DNA from: Chryseobacterium daecheongense
Lineage (GTDB): Bacteria > Bacteroidota > Bacteroidia > Flavobacteriales > Weeksellaceae
Reading direction: 5' to 3'
DNA length: 64,000 nucleotides
Assembly: GCA_027920525.1 (NCBI GenBank)
Contig: CP115858.1
Coordinates: 3,472,001 to 3,536,000 of the forward strand
Made by a program: the position numbers and the translations under genes. This document shows, in pieces, positions 46,344 to 55,893 of this stretch; within the stretch, counting starts at the first letter, position 1, and each line of letters opens with the position of its first letter. The notes beneath the pieces were generated by a model. That model ran no database searches. It saw only the letters and a list, made by a program, of their open reading frames with translations, and was not told where the DNA came from.

Positions 46344-46711
46344 TGTTACAAACAGAATCAAGATTAAAAGTTGCTGATAACACAGGTGCTAAAGAAGTAT
46401 TGGTTATCAGAGTTCTGGGAGGAACCAGAAGAAGATATGCTTCAGTTGGTGATAAAATCGTAGTTACGATCAAAGATTCTACACCATCAGGAAATGCTAA
46501 AAAAGGTCAGGTATCTAAAGCTGTAGTAGTAAGAACTAAAAAAGCAGTTAGAAGAAAAGATGGATCATACATCAAATTCGAAGATAACGCTTGTGTATTA
46601 CTAAACGCAGCAGGAGAAATGAGAGGAACACGTGTTTTCGGACCTGTGGCTCGTGAGTTGAGAGACAAAGAATATATGAAAATCATTTCATTAGCTCCTG
46701 AAGTACTTTAA
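46343..46711 (+). CDS. rplN: 50S ribosomal protein L14
   Basis: 122 aa, canonical length. [19 protein letters not shown] and [13 protein letters not shown] are diagnostic; L14 contacts L19 and the 16S at bridge B8. Confidence 0.98.
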   Translation: MLQTESRLKVADNTGAKEVLVIRVLGGTRRRYASVGDKIVVTIKDSTPSGNAKKGQVSKAVVVRTKKAVRRKDGSYIKFEDNACVLLNAAGEMRGTRVFGPVARELRDKEYMKIISLAPEVL

Positions 46712-46733
46712 TTTTAAAAATTTTTAAAAGAAA

Positions 46734-47060
46734 ATGTCAAAGTTAAAAATAAAAAGAGGAGATAACGTAATCATTACTACTGGTAAGAAAGATATCAAAG
46801 GTAAGACTGGTGAAGTTATTGAAGTGATCAAAAAAGAAGGTAGAGACCCTAGAGTAATTGTTGCAGGACTTAACATCATTAAGAAACACGTTAAGCCTTC
46901 AGCTTCAAATCCTCAAGGAGGAATCGTTGAAAGAGAAGCTTCTATTCATATCTCAAATGTAGCTTTAGTTGGTAAAGACGGTAAAGCTGTAAAAGTAGGT
47001 TACAAAACTGAAGGAGATAAGAAGGTAAGAATCAACAAAAAAACGGGTGAAACTTTATAA
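46734..47060 (+). CDS. rplX: 50S ribosomal protein L24
   Basis: 108 aa assembly initiator with an N-terminal KOW motif ([21 protein letters not shown] in part). It lies 22 nt after rplN. Confidence 0.97.
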   Translation: MSKLKIKRGDNVIITTGKKDIKGKTGEVIEVIKKEGRDPRVIVAGLNIIKKHVKPSASNPQGGIVEREASIHISNVALVGKDGKAVKVGYKTEGDKKVRINKKTGETL

Positions 47061-47073
47061 TTTTAAATAACAC

Positions 47074-47625
47074 ATGGAATATATAGCAAGACCCAAGAAA
47101 GCATATAAAGAAACAATTGTTCCTGCAATGATGGAAGAATTTGGGTACAAATCTGTAATGCAGGTGCCTAAATTGGAAAAAATCATCTTATCTCAAGGAT
47201 TAGGTGATGCTACTGCAGACAAAAAGATCATTGATTATGCTGTAGAAGAACTTACAAACATTACTGGTCAAAAGGCCGTAGGTACTATCTCTAAGAAAGA
47301 CGAAGCTGCTTTCAAATTGAGAAAAGGAATGCCTGTAGGAGCTAAAGTTACTTTAAGAGCGAATAAAATGTATGAGTTCTTAGACAGACTTACTTCTTCT
47401 GCTTTACCACGTATTAGAGATTTTTCTGGTATCAAAGCTGATGGTTTCGATGGTAGAGGTAATTATAACTTAGGTATTACTGAGCAAATTATCTTCCCTG
47501 AGATCGTAATCGACAAAGTGAAAAAAATCCAAGGGATGGACATCACTTTCGTTACAACTGCGAAAACAGATAAAGAAGCGAAAGCATTATTAACTCACTT
47601 CGGTTTACCATTTAAAAAGAACTAA
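47074..47625 (+). CDS. rplE: 50S ribosomal protein L5
   Basis: 183 aa 5S-rRNA binder. [36 protein letters not shown] (in part) and [15 protein letters not shown] fit. In E. coli the L5 coding start is the S8 repressor target; I do not see that structure here. Confidence 0.98.
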   Translation: MEYIARPKKAYKETIVPAMMEEFGYKSVMQVPKLEKIILSQGLGDATADKKIIDYAVEELTNITGQKAVGTISKKDEAAFKLRKGMPVGAKVTLRANKMYEFLDRLTSSALPRIRDFSGIKADGFDGRGNYNLGITEQIIFPEIVIDKVKKIQGMDITFVTTAKTDKEAKALLTHFGLPFKKN

Positions 47626-47628
47626 GAA

Positions 47629-47898
47629 ATGGCTAAAGAATCAATGAAAGCGCGTGAGCGCAAAAGAGAAGCACTAGTTGCTAAATACGCTGACAAAAGA
47701 AAAGCTTTAAAAGAAGCTGGTGATTATGAAGCACTTCAGAAATTACCTAAAAATGCTTCTCCTGTAAGATTACACAACAGATGTAAACTAACAGGTAGAC
47801 CAAGAGGATACATGAGAACGTTCGGAATTTCCAGAGTAACTTTCAGAGAAATGGCAAACAACGGTCTTATCCCAGGAGTTAAAAAGGCTAGTTGGTAA
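47629..47898 (+). CDS. rpsN: 30S ribosomal protein S14, zinc-free type
   Basis: 89 aa, long form. [20 protein letters not shown] has a single Cys, so the CxxC zinc ribbon of the short form is missing. It is followed by a 143-nt gap with a strong hairpin before rpsH. Confidence 0.97.
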   Translation: MAKESMKARERKREALVAKYADKRKALKEAGDYEALQKLPKNASPVRLHNRCKLTGRPRGYMRTFGISRVTFREMANNGLIPGVKKASW

Positions 47899-47946
47899 TC
47901 ATTAATCAATAATCGGGACAATTAAGTTGTCTGGATACTAAAGAAA

Positions 47947-47984
47947 AAAATATCAGACCTAAGATTTCTGAAGTCTGATATTTT
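47947..47984 (+). promoter_or_regulatory. Strong hairpin between rpsN and rpsH
   Basis: Perfect 12-bp stem AAAATATCAGAC/GTCTGATATTTT with a 14-nt loop, in a 143-nt gap that breaks the otherwise tight cluster. It has only a short T tract, so it could be a weak terminator/attenuator, an mRNA processing site or a protein-binding leader for rpsH. No TAnnTTTG promoter was found in the gap. Confidence 0.6.
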
Positions 47985-48041
47985 ACTCTTCAAGTCCTTT
48001 CAATACTGATTGTTCTTCAACCAATAATTTAAAATAGAAAA

Positions 48042-48440
48042 ATGGTAACAGATCCAATTTCAGATTTCCTAACCAGAGTAAGGAACGCACAAAGCGCAGG
48101 CCACAAAGTGGTGGAAATTCCTGCATCGAAAATCAAAAAGGAGATTACGAAAATCTTATTTGATCAAGGGTATATCTTAAACTTCAAGTTTGAAGATAAC
48201 GCTGTTCAAGGGACTATCAAAATCGCTTTAAAGTATGACAAGCAAACTAACAAACCAGCTATTAAATCTATCCAGAGAGCTTCAAGACCAGGTTTGAGAC
48301 AGTACAAAGGTTCTGCTGAACTTCCACGAGTATTGAACGGTTTGGGTGTAGCTATTATCTCTACTTCAAGAGGAGTAATGACAGATAAGAAAGCTAGAGA
48401 AGAGAAAGTAGGCGGTGAAGTAATCTGCTATGTTTATTAA
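48042..48440 (+). CDS. rpsH: 30S ribosomal protein S8
   Basis: 132 aa primary 16S binder. DPISDFLTRVRNAQ and GVAIISTSRGVMTDKKARE are diagnostic. In E. coli S8 represses the spc operon; the hairpin upstream is a possible place for a comparable control here. Confidence 0.98.
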   Translation: MVTDPISDFLTRVRNAQSAGHKVVEIPASKIKKEITKILFDQGYILNFKFEDNAVQGTIKIALKYDKQTNKPAIKSIQRASRPGLRQYKGSAELPRVLNGLGVAIISTSRGVMTDKKAREEKVGGEVICYVY

Positions 48441-48457
48441 TTTTTAATCAAAGGAAA

Positions 48458-49003
48458 ATGTCAAGAATTGGTAAAGCAATTATAACAATTCCTGCTGGAG
48501 TTACCATCACTGAAAATAACAGTGTAGTAACTGTAAAAGGTCCTAAAGGAGAACTTACTCAGGAACTTACAGAAGGAATTACTTTAGAACAAAAAGATGG
48601 AGAACTGAATGTAAACAGACCATCTGATTCTAAACAACACAGAGCGCTTCACGGTTTATACAGAGCGTTAATCAACAACATGATTGTTGGTGTATCTGCA
48701 GGTTTCGAAAAGAAACTAGAACTTGTAGGGGTAGGATATAGAGCATCTCACTCAGGTCAAAAACTTGAGTTGGCTTTAGGATTCTCTCACGGTATTACAT
48801 TAGAGCTTCCTAGCGAAGTTAAAATTGATACATTGACTGAAAAAGGTAAAAACCCAATTATTACTTTAACGTCTTTCGACAAGCAACTTCTTGGAATGGT
48901 GGCTGCGAAGATCCGTTCATTCAGAAAACCTGAACCATACAAAGGAAAAGGTGTAAGATTCGTAGGTGAAAATGTTAGACGTAAAGCTGGTAAATCTGCT
49001 TAA
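48458..49003 (+). CDS. rplF: 50S ribosomal protein L6
   Basis: 181 aa. [28 protein letters not shown] and [16 protein letters not shown] fit; L6 binds near the sarcin-ricin loop. Confidence 0.98.
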   Translation: MSRIGKAIITIPAGVTITENNSVVTVKGPKGELTQELTEGITLEQKDGELNVNRPSDSKQHRALHGLYRALINNMIVGVSAGFEKKLELVGVGYRASHSGQKLELALGFSHGITLELPSEVKIDTLTEKGKNPIITLTSFDKQLLGMVAAKIRSFRKPEPYKGKGVRFVGENVRRKAGKSA

Positions 49004-49017
49004 TAAATTATAAGAAA

Positions 49018-49371
49018 ATGGCATTAAGTAAATTAGAAAAAAGAATAAGAATCAAAAGAAGAGTAAGAGGAAAAATCTCTGGATCTTCTGAATTGCCAAG
49101 ATTATCGGTATATAAGAGTAATAAGGAAATTTACGCTCAGTTAATCGACGATAAAGATGGTAAAACTTTAGTAGCTGCTTCTTCAAGAGAGAAAGGAGTA
49201 GACGCTAATGGAACTAAAATTGAAGTTTCTGCTGCTGTTGGTAAAGCTATCGCTGCTAAAGCTATCGCTGCAGGAATTGAAAATATTGTGTTTGATAGAA
49301 ACGGTTTCGTATACCATGGAAGAGTGAAAGCTCTAGCTGATGGTGCGAGAGAAGGTGGACTTAAATTCTAA
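49018..49371 (+). CDS. rplR: 50S ribosomal protein L18
   Basis: 117 aa 5S-rRNA binder. [21 protein letters not shown] (in part) and [24 protein letters not shown] (in part) are typical. Confidence 0.97.
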   Translation: MALSKLEKRIRIKRRVRGKISGSSELPRLSVYKSNKEIYAQLIDDKDGKTLVAASSREKGVDANGTKIEVSAAVGKAIAAKAIAAGIENIVFDRNGFVYHGRVKALADGAREGGLKF

Positions 49372-49390
49372 TCATTAAATTTCGGAAAAT

Positions 49391-49912
49391 ATGTTAGGAC
49401 TAGATAATATAGAAAGAGTAAAACCGGGAGGATTAGAATTAAAAGATCGTCTCGTAGCTGTAAACAGAGTAACAAAAGTAACTAAAGGGGGTAGAGCTTT
49501 CGGCTTTTCTGCTATTGTAGTTGTTGGAAATGAAGATGGAATTATTGGTTACGGTTTAGGAAAATCTAAGGAAGTTGCTTCTGCAATTGCTAAAGCAGTT
49601 GAAGATGCTAAGAAAAACCTTGTGAAAGTTCCTGTAATGAACCACACTATTCCTCACCAAACTACTGCTAGATACGGTGGTGCAGATATCTTCTTAAGAC
49701 CTGCTTCTCACGGTACAGGACTTATCGCCGGTGGTGCGGTAAGAGCGGTATTGGAATCTGCTGGTATTCACGATATCCTTTCAAAATCTAAAGGATCTTC
49801 TAACCCTCACAACGTGGTGAAAGCTACTTTCAAAGCATTGTTAGACATCAGAAGACCTGAGGAAATTGCAAGAATGAGAGGAGTTTCTTTAACTAAAGTG
49901 TTTAACGGTTAA
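49391..49912 (+). CDS. rpsE: 30S ribosomal protein S5
   Basis: 173 aa. [21 protein letters not shown] and the GxG loop ([13 protein letters not shown]) are intact. The spectinomycin-contact loop (TKVTKGGR) is of wild type. It is followed by rpmD after 10 nt. Confidence 0.98.
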   Translation: MLGLDNIERVKPGGLELKDRLVAVNRVTKVTKGGRAFGFSAIVVVGNEDGIIGYGLGKSKEVASAIAKAVEDAKKNLVKVPVMNHTIPHQTTARYGGADIFLRPASHGTGLIAGGAVRAVLESAGIHDILSKSKGSSNPHNVVKATFKALLDIRRPEEIARMRGVSLTKVFNG

Positions 49913-49922
49913 TATAAAAACA

Positions 49923-50099
49923 ATGGCAACAATTAAAGTAAAGCAAGTAAGAAGCGCTATTGGAAGAACGAAAACCCAAAAGAGAACGCTTGAAGCATTA
50001 GGATTTAAGAAACTTCACCAAGTTGTAGAGCACGAAGCTACGCCTTCTATTTTAGGAATGATAGCTGCAGTTAGTCATTTACTTGAAGTTCAAAAATAA
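49923..50099 (+). CDS. rpmD: 50S ribosomal protein L30
   Basis: 58 aa, between rpsE and rplO. The translated start MATIKVKQVRSAIGRTKTQK and LGFKKLHQVVEH match L30. Its TAA is at 50097-50099. Confidence 0.97.
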   Translation: MATIKVKQVRSAIGRTKTQKRTLEALGFKKLHQVVEHEATPSILGMIAAVSHLLEVQK

Positions 50100-50117
50100 T
50101 TTTAAAAAGAAATTAAA

Positions 50118-50567
50118 ATGAATTTAAACAACATAAAACCTGCTGCAGGTTCTACTTTTAATTCAAAAAGAATTGGTAGAGGACAAGGTAGTGGAAAAGG
50201 AGGTACTTCTACAAAAGGACACAAAGGTCAGAAATCTAGAGCTGGTTATTCTCAGAAGATCGGTTTCGAAGGTGGACAGATGCCTTTACAAAGAAGATTA
50301 CCGAAATTTGGTTTCAAAAATGTAAACAGAAAAGAATATAGAGCTATTAACCTGGACTCTATCCAAACTTTAATAGAAAATAAATCTATCACTGGAGATA
50401 TTACTAAAGAAGTTTTGGTAGCAAACGGTTTAGCTACTAAAAACGAAATAGTGAAAATTATGGGTAGAGGAGAATTGAAATCTGCGGTTTCAATCTCTGC
50501 TGACAAATTCACTAAATCTGCTGAAGAGCTTATTGCTAAGGCAGGTGGAAAAGCAATTACATTATAA
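50118..50567 (+). CDS. rplO: 50S ribosomal protein L15
   Basis: 149 aa. The Gly/Arg-rich N-terminus (RIGRGQGSGKGGTSTKGHKG) and GFEGGQMPLQRRLPKFGF are diagnostic. secY follows after 9 nt. Confidence 0.98.
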   Translation: MNLNNIKPAAGSTFNSKRIGRGQGSGKGGTSTKGHKGQKSRAGYSQKIGFEGGQMPLQRRLPKFGFKNVNRKEYRAINLDSIQTLIENKSITGDITKEVLVANGLATKNEIVKIMGRGELKSAVSISADKFTKSAEELIAKAGGKAITL

Positions 50568-50576
50568 TAGTAACTA

Positions 50577-51956
50577 ATGAAAGAATTTATACAAACCCTC
50601 AAAAATATTTGGAGCCTAAAGGAATTAAGAGATAAAATTCTTTTTACGTTAGGTATTATCCTTGTGTATAGATTCGCATCTTATATCTCTCTACCTGCAA
50701 TTAACCTTGCACAAGTAGGAGATCTCTTAGAGCATTATAAAAGTCAAGGCGGTAACAAGCAAGGAGCAGGTCTCCTTGGCTTGCTTTCGTCGTTTACAGG
50801 GGGGGCTTTCAGCCACGCTTCTGTTATGGCACTTGGTATAATGCCTTATATTTCAGCTTCTATTATTGTTCAGTTGATGGGGATGGCTATTCCTTATCTT
50901 CAGAAACTTCAGAAAGATGGAGAGTCAGGTAGAAATACATTGAATCAAATTACAAGATGGTTAACAATCGGTGTGTGTTTAGTACAAGCACCTTCTTATT
51001 TAACTTCTATTACTCAATTATTTTTACCATATGCTCAGTTCCAGTCTGCATACTATGTAGAGCCAAATTCTATCATGTTCTGGTTACCAAGTATTGTTAT
51101 TTTGGTTGCCGGTTCAGTATTTGCAATGTGGCTAGGTGAGAAAATTACCGATAAAGGAATAGGAAATGGTATTTCTATCCTTATTATGGTAGGTATCTTA
51201 TCTAGACTTCCAGAAGCATTTGTTCAGGAAATGGCCGTGCAGAACGGAAAAGGAGGGATGGGATCTATTATGATCCTTATTGAGGTGATATTCTGGATGT
51301 TGGTTGTTCTTTTAGCAGTAGTGTTATCTGTTGCTGTGAGAAAGATTCCAATTCAATATGTAAGCAGAGCACAAGCAAGAGGAGGTGTAAATAAAAATCT
51401 TATGCAGGGAGCAAGACAGTGGATCCCATTGAAAGTTAACGCTGCCGGAGTTATGCCAATTATCTTTGCTCAGGCATTGATGTTTGTTCCAGGTTTATTA
51501 ACTAAATTTGATGAATCCAATACTTTTCTTGCAGGTTTCAAGAATGTTTTTAGCTGGCAGTACAATGTATTGTTTGCATTACTGATTATAATCTTTTCAT
51601 TTTTCTATACTGCAATTACAATTCCGGTGAACCAAATGGCCGATGATTTAAAGAGAAACGGAGGTTTGGTACCGAAAGTAAGACCAGGAAAAGAGACGGC
51701 TGATTATTTAGATGATATTTTATCTAAAATTACCTTGCCAGGTGCAATATTTTTATCTATCTTTGCAATCCTTCCGGCAATTGTACACGGAAGCTTAGTT
51801 CAGACAGATGCGTTCGCCCTATTTTTCGGGGGAACGTCACTATTGATTATGGTTGGAGTTATTTTAGATACTGTTCAACAGATTAATACATATCTGCTGA
51901 ACCATCATTATGATGGCTTAATGCAGTCTAAATTATCAAGAACGACTGGATATTAA
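50577..51956 (+). CDS. secY: Protein translocase subunit SecY
   Basis: 459 aa with ten TM helices forming the Sec channel. GLLGLLSSFTGGAFSHASVMALGIMPYISASI (in part), the lateral-gate and plug region, and PVNQMADDLKRNGG are diagnostic. Its place between rplO and infA is the usual one. Confidence 0.98.
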   Translation: MKEFIQTLKNIWSLKELRDKILFTLGIILVYRFASYISLPAINLAQVGDLLEHYKSQGGNKQGAGLLGLLSSFTGGAFSHASVMALGIMPYISASIIVQLMGMAIPYLQKLQKDGESGRNTLNQITRWLTIGVCLVQAPSYLTSITQLFLPYAQFQSAYYVEPNSIMFWLPSIVILVAGSVFAMWLGEKITDKGIGNGISILIMVGILSRLPEAFVQEMAVQNGKGGMGSIMILIEVIFWMLVVLLAVVLSVAVRKIPIQYVSRAQARGGVNKNLMQGARQWIPLKVNAAGVMPIIFAQALMFVPGLLTKFDESNTFLAGFKNVFSWQYNVLFALLIIIFSFFYTAITIPVNQMADDLKRNGGLVPKVRPGKETADYLDDILSKITLPGAIFLSIFAILPAIVHGSLVQTDAFALFFGGTSLLIMVGVILDTVQQINTYLLNHHYDGLMQSKLSRTTGY

Positions 51957-51959
51957 TTT

Positions 51960-52175
51960 ATGGCGAAACAAAAACATATTGAACAAGACGGCGTAATAAC
52001 GGAAGCACTTTCGAACGCTCAGTTCCGTGTAGAGCTAGAAAATGGGCATATACTTATAGCTCATATTTCTGGTAAAATGAGAATGCATTATATTAAACTT
52101 TTACCTGGAGATAAGGTAAAACTAGAAATGTCTCCCTATGATTTGACAAAAGGGAGAATTACTTTTAGATATTAA
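51960..52175 (+). CDS. infA: Translation initiation factor IF-1
   Basis: 71 aa OB-fold. [21 protein letters not shown] (in part) and [18 protein letters not shown] fit. It starts 3 nt after secY and is followed by a UUCG-type hairpin before rpmJ. Confidence 0.98.
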   Translation: MAKQKHIEQDGVITEALSNAQFRVELENGHILIAHISGKMRMHYIKLLPGDKVKLEMSPYDLTKGRITFRY

Positions 52176-52181
52176 ACAAAC

Positions 52182-52212
52182 GCCAAATGGAGTCTTCGGG
52201 TTTCCATTTGGC
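52182..52212 (+). promoter_or_regulatory. UUCG-tetraloop hairpin between infA and rpmJ
   Basis: Perfect 10-bp stem GCCAAATGGA/TCCATTTGGC enclosing GTCTTCGGGTT, where C(UUCG)G can form a tetraloop. It starts 6 nt after the infA stop, with no U tract after it, so it is not a standard terminator. S4-binding leader candidates have been proposed for Flavobacteria near the alpha operon genes; this could be one, though I cannot verify a match. Confidence 0.65.
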
Positions 52213-52238
52213 TATTGTTAAAAAATAAATACTATCAA

Positions 52239-52355
52239 ATGAAAGTTAGAGCATCAATTAAGAAAAGAAGCGCTGATTGCAAAATTGTACGCAGAAAAGG
52301 TGTACTTTTTGTGATCAACAAGAAGAACCCAAAATTTAAACAAAGACAAGGCTAA
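52239..52355 (+). CDS. rpmJ: 50S ribosomal protein L36, zinc-free type
   Basis: 38 aa; [20 protein letters not shown] is the usual L36 start. Only one Cys is present, so the CxxC...C...H zinc site of the classic form is missing. It comes right after the infA hairpin and just before rpsM. Confidence 0.96.
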   Translation: MKVRASIKKRSADCKIVRRKGVLFVINKKNPKFKQRQG

Positions 52356-52364
52356 TATTAAATT

Positions 52365-52742
52365 ATGGCGAGAATTGCAGGTATTGATTTACCAAAAAAC
52401 AAAAGAGGCGTTATCGGTTTAACTTATATTTATGGGGTGGGAAGAAGTACTTCTTCTGAAATCCTTAAAGCTGCCGGTATCAGCGAAGACAAGAAAGTCA
52501 ACGAATGGAATGACGATGAATTGGCTGCAATTAGAACTTATATCTCTGAAAACATTAAAGTAGAAGGAGAATTACGTTCTGAAGTGCAATTGAACATCAA
52601 GAGATTGATGGACATAGGATGCCAACGAGGAATACGTCACAGACTAGGACTACCTTTAAGAGGCCAGAGAACGAAAAACAACTCTAGAACCCGTAAAGGA
52701 AAGAGAAAAACTGTTGCTAACAAGAAAAAAGCTAGTAAATAA
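52365..52742 (+). CDS. rpsM: 30S ribosomal protein S13
   Basis: 125 aa. [21 protein letters not shown] and [22 protein letters not shown] (in part) are diagnostic; the tail contacts P-site tRNA. Confidence 0.98.
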   Translation: MARIAGIDLPKNKRGVIGLTYIYGVGRSTSSEILKAAGISEDKKVNEWNDDELAAIRTYISENIKVEGELRSEVQLNIKRLMDIGCQRGIRHRLGLPLRGQRTKNNSRTRKGKRKTVANKKKASK

Positions 52743-52754
52743 TCGTTAGGAATT

Positions 52755-53144
52755 ATGGCAAAACAAACTAAAGTAGTTAAGAAAAGAAAAGTAAAAGTTG
52801 AAGCTATTGGTGAAGCGCATATTCAGGCTTCTTTCAATAACATCATCATTTCTTTAACAAATAAAAGCGGAGAAGTTATCTCTTGGGCATCTGCCGGTAA
52901 AATGGGATTCAGAGGTTCTAAAAAGAATACTCCATTTGCTGCTCAAATGGCAGCAGAAAATTGCTCTAATGTTGCTCATGAAGCTGGATTAAGAAGAGTA
53001 AAGGTGTTTGTGAAAGGTCCTGGGGCAGGTAGAGAATCTGCAATCAGAACTATTCACAATTCAGGAATTGAAGTTAGCGAAATCATTGATGTGACTCCAA
53101 TGCCGCACAATGGATGTAGACCACCAAAAAGAAGAAGAGTTTAA
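52755..53144 (+). CDS. rpsK: 30S ribosomal protein S11
   Basis: 129 aa. [20 protein letters not shown] and the C-terminal [18 protein letters not shown] fit. Confidence 0.98.
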   Translation: MAKQTKVVKKRKVKVEAIGEAHIQASFNNIIISLTNKSGEVISWASAGKMGFRGSKKNTPFAAQMAAENCSNVAHEAGLRRVKVFVKGPGAGRESAIRTIHNSGIEVSEIIDVTPMPHNGCRPPKRRRV

Positions 53145-53163
53145 TTTTTAGAATTTACCCATT

Positions 53164-53772
53164 ATGGCAAGATATATTGGACCTAAAACTAAGATTGCTA
53201 GAAAGTTTGGTGCTGCAATCTACGGAGATGATAAAAACTTCGAGAAAAGAAAAAACCAACCGCCAGGACAACACGGTCCTAACAAAAGAAGAGGTGCTAA
53301 GAAATCAGAATATGCAGTTCAGTTAGCTGAAAAACAAAAAGCTAAATATACTTATGGTATTTTAGAAAGACAGTTTGCAAACTTATTCGATAAAGCACAC
53401 AGAAGTAAAGGTGTAACAGGTGAAGTTCTATTACAACTTTGCGAATCTAGATTGGATAACGTAGTATACAGATTAGGTTTTGCTAAAACCAGAGCTGGTG
53501 CTAGACAATTGGTTTCTCACAGACACATCACTGTGAATGGAGAACTGGTAAACATTCCATCTTATTTGCTTAAAGCTGGTGATGTAATTGCAGTAAGAGA
53601 AAAGTCTAAGTCTCTTGAAGTAGTTACTGATGCATTAGCTTATAAAGCAAACTATGAGTGGTTACAATTCAACGATGAGAAGAAAGAAGGTACTTTCGTA
53701 TCTGCGCCTGAAAGAATCCAGATTCCGGAGGAGATCAAGGAACAGCTTATCGTCGAACTTTACTCTAAATAA
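53164..53772 (+). CDS. rpsD: 30S ribosomal protein S4, zinc-free type
   Basis: 202 aa. The S4 domain ([24 protein letters not shown]) and N-terminal [19 protein letters not shown] are present. The Cys4 zinc cluster of the C-plus form is missing. S4 represses the alpha operon in E. coli. Confidence 0.98.
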   Translation: MARYIGPKTKIARKFGAAIYGDDKNFEKRKNQPPGQHGPNKRRGAKKSEYAVQLAEKQKAKYTYGILERQFANLFDKAHRSKGVTGEVLLQLCESRLDNVVYRLGFAKTRAGARQLVSHRHITVNGELVNIPSYLLKAGDVIAVREKSKSLEVVTDALAYKANYEWLQFNDEKKEGTFVSAPERIQIPEEIKEQLIVELYSK

Positions 53773-53805
53773 TTTTTTAATCAAATTTTTGCTCAACCCA
53801 ATAAT

Positions 53806-54801
53806 ATGGCAATTTTACAATTCATAAAACCCGATAAAGTAATTTTACTTAACTCTGATGAATTTAAAGGTCAATTTGAATTCAGACCTTTAGAACCAGG
53901 TTTCGGGCTTACAATAGGTAATGCTTTGAGAAGAGTGTTGCTTTCTTCTCTGGAAGGATATGCTATTTCATCTATCAAAATAGAAGGTGTAGAGCACGAA
54001 TTTTCAACTATTCCAGGAGTAATCGAAGATGTTACCGAAATTATTCTTAACCTTAAGCAGGTAAGATTAAAATCTATAGCGGAAAACCAGTCCAACGAGC
54101 AGGTTGTTGCTAAGGTTTCTGGTCAAACGATTATTACTGCTGGAGATTTAGGTAAATCAATCAACGGATTTGAGATCTTGAATCCTGAGTTGGTGATTTG
54201 CAACCTGAACAGTGATGTAACTTTCGAAATTACTTTCAATATAGAAAAGGGTAGAGGGTATGTTCCTTCTGAACAAAATAAGTCAAACAATGCACCTGTA
54301 GGTACTATTGCTATTGACTCTATTTTCACTCCAATTAAGAAAGTGCAGTACAGTATTGAAAATTATCGTGTAGAGCAAAAAACAGACTACGAAAAACTTG
54401 TATTAGATATAGAAACTGATGGTTCCATCAGTCCTCAAAATGCTTTGACAGAAGCTTCTAAGATATTAATTTATCACTTCATGTTGTTCTCTGATGAGAG
54501 AATCACGCTTGAAACAGAAGCTGTAAAAGCATCTATCCAATATGACGAAGAAACTCTTCACACAAGACAACTTCTTAAATCTAAACTAGCAGATATGGAT
54601 CTTTCAGTAAGAGCTCTGAACTGTTTGAAGGCTGCAGAAGTTGAAACGTTAGGAGAATTAGTTTCTTACAGTAAGTCTGATTTGATGAAATTCAGAAATT
54701 TTGGTAAAAAATCTTTGACAGAACTAGAAGAATTAGTGCATTCAAAAGGTCTTAACTTCGGTTTCGACGTTGCAAAATATAAGTTAGACGCTGATAAATA
54801 A
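53806..54801 (+). CDS. rpoA: RNA polymerase alpha subunit
   Basis: 331 aa. The NTD with [21 protein letters not shown] and the helix-hairpin CTD ([20 protein letters not shown]) are intact. It lies 33 nt after rpsD and 6 nt before rplQ. Confidence 0.98.
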   Translation: MAILQFIKPDKVILLNSDEFKGQFEFRPLEPGFGLTIGNALRRVLLSSLEGYAISSIKIEGVEHEFSTIPGVIEDVTEIILNLKQVRLKSIAENQSNEQVVAKVSGQTIITAGDLGKSINGFEILNPELVICNLNSDVTFEITFNIEKGRGYVPSEQNKSNNAPVGTIAIDSIFTPIKKVQYSIENYRVEQKTDYEKLVLDIETDGSISPQNALTEASKILIYHFMLFSDERITLETEAVKASIQYDEETLHTRQLLKSKLADMDLSVRALNCLKAAEVETLGELVSYSKSDLMKFRNFGKKSLTELEELVHSKGLNFGFDVAKYKLDADK

Positions 54802-54807
54802 TTAATA

Positions 54808-55335
54808 ATGAGACACGGTAAAAAATTCAATCACTTAGGAAGGACAGCTTCTCACAGAAGTGCGTTACTTTCTAATATGGCTTGTTCTCTAATTGAGCAT
54901 AAAAGAATCAACACTACTGTTGCTAAAGCTAAAGCTTTAAGAGTATATGTTGAGCCCCTATTAACAAAAGCAAAAGAAGATACTACACATAATAGAAGAA
55001 CTGTATTTTCATATCTTCAAAATAAAGAAGCTGTTACTGAATTATTCAGAACTGTAGCACCTAAAATCGCTGAAAGAAATGGCGGTTATACAAGAATCAT
55101 CAAGACTGGTTTCAGACAAGGTGATGCTGCTGATATGGCTCTTATCGAGTTAGTAGACTTCAATGAGCTTTACAATCCTAATGCTGAAGAGAAAAAAGCT
55201 ACAAGAAGAAGCAGAAGATCTACAACTGCTAAAAAAGCAGAAACTGTAGTTGCTGATGCTCCTGTAGTAGAAGAAAAAGTTGAAGAGCCTAAGGCTGAAG
55301 CAGCTGATTCTACAGAGGAAAAGACTGAAGAATAA
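54808..55335 (+). CDS. rplQ: 50S ribosomal protein L17 with long acidic tail
   Basis: 175 aa. The core ([36 protein letters not shown]) ends at about residue 125. The last 50 or so residues are a basic-then-acidic low-complexity tail (Lys/Arg/Ser, then Glu/Ala/Val). Many Bacteroidota L17 have such an extension. It closes the cluster at a strong terminator. Confidence 0.97.
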   Translation: MRHGKKFNHLGRTASHRSALLSNMACSLIEHKRINTTVAKAKALRVYVEPLLTKAKEDTTHNRRTVFSYLQNKEAVTELFRTVAPKIAERNGGYTRIIKTGFRQGDAADMALIELVDFNELYNPNAEEKKATRRSRRSTTAKKAETVVADAPVVEEKVEEPKAEAADSTEEKTEE

Positions 55336-55354
55336 TATTCATTCAGATATAAAT

Positions 55355-55387
55355 AAAAACCGTTCAGGACTCTGAACGGTTTTTTTA
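55355..55387. terminator. Bidirectional terminator after rplQ
   Basis: AAAAACCGTTCAG/CTGAACGGTTTTT with a 4-base loop ends the ribosomal cluster on the plus strand and the lipoprotein gene on the minus strand. Confidence 0.93.
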
Positions 55388-55390
55388 TTT

Positions 55391-55825
55391 TTATATTTTG
55401 GTTCTTACTAATTCGATCACATTGTTTCCTTGCTCAAGGTGCAGGCTATCTCCTTTTACCCTTGCAGTCATGTCGTCTTTTTTATAGACTGTTTCCCCAT
55501 CTTTAGTTTCTTCTTTAGGAAGGGTAAACGTCTTTTTGTTACTGGTTATTGCGACAGTATTCTCTTTTGGATCATTTTTGAAAACTACTTTTACCAAGGA
55601 TCCATCGGTTGCCTTATATACAAAATCTGTTTTTTCAATTCTTTTACCGTTTACGTTTATAATGGATGAACTTGCCGAAGCTGAATCTATCTTTCCATTT
55701 TGATCAGATACTGCTGATACTGAACTATCAGTTTTAATGATGTTTTTATTGCCATCGGTTGATTTTTTACAGCCTACTACTGCTAAAAGAAATATAGTGT
55801 TGAGTAAAATGATCGTTTTTTTCAT
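55391..55825 (-). CDS. Small lipoprotein of unknown function
   Basis: 144 aa with a lipobox (AVVGC). A Ser/Asp/Asn-rich linker of about 35 residues leads to a beta-rich domain (DFVYKATDGSLVKVVF, KTFTLPKEE, LHLEQGNNVIELV) that recalls small MliC-like or lipocalin-like barrels, but no family is assigned. It is divergent from the GH35 gene. Confidence 0.68.
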   Translation of the reverse strand: MKKTIILLNTIFLLAVVGCKKSTDGNKNIIKTDSSVSAVSDQNGKIDSASASSSIINVNGKRIEKTDFVYKATDGSLVKVVFKNDPKENTVAITSNKKTFTLPKEETKDGETVYKKDDMTARVKGDSLHLEQGNNVIELVRTKI

Positions 55826-55893
55826 GATTGATAAAGTTTAATATGAAGTCTTTAATTTTATTCTTTATTTTTACAAAAATCATGCCTTGCCCT

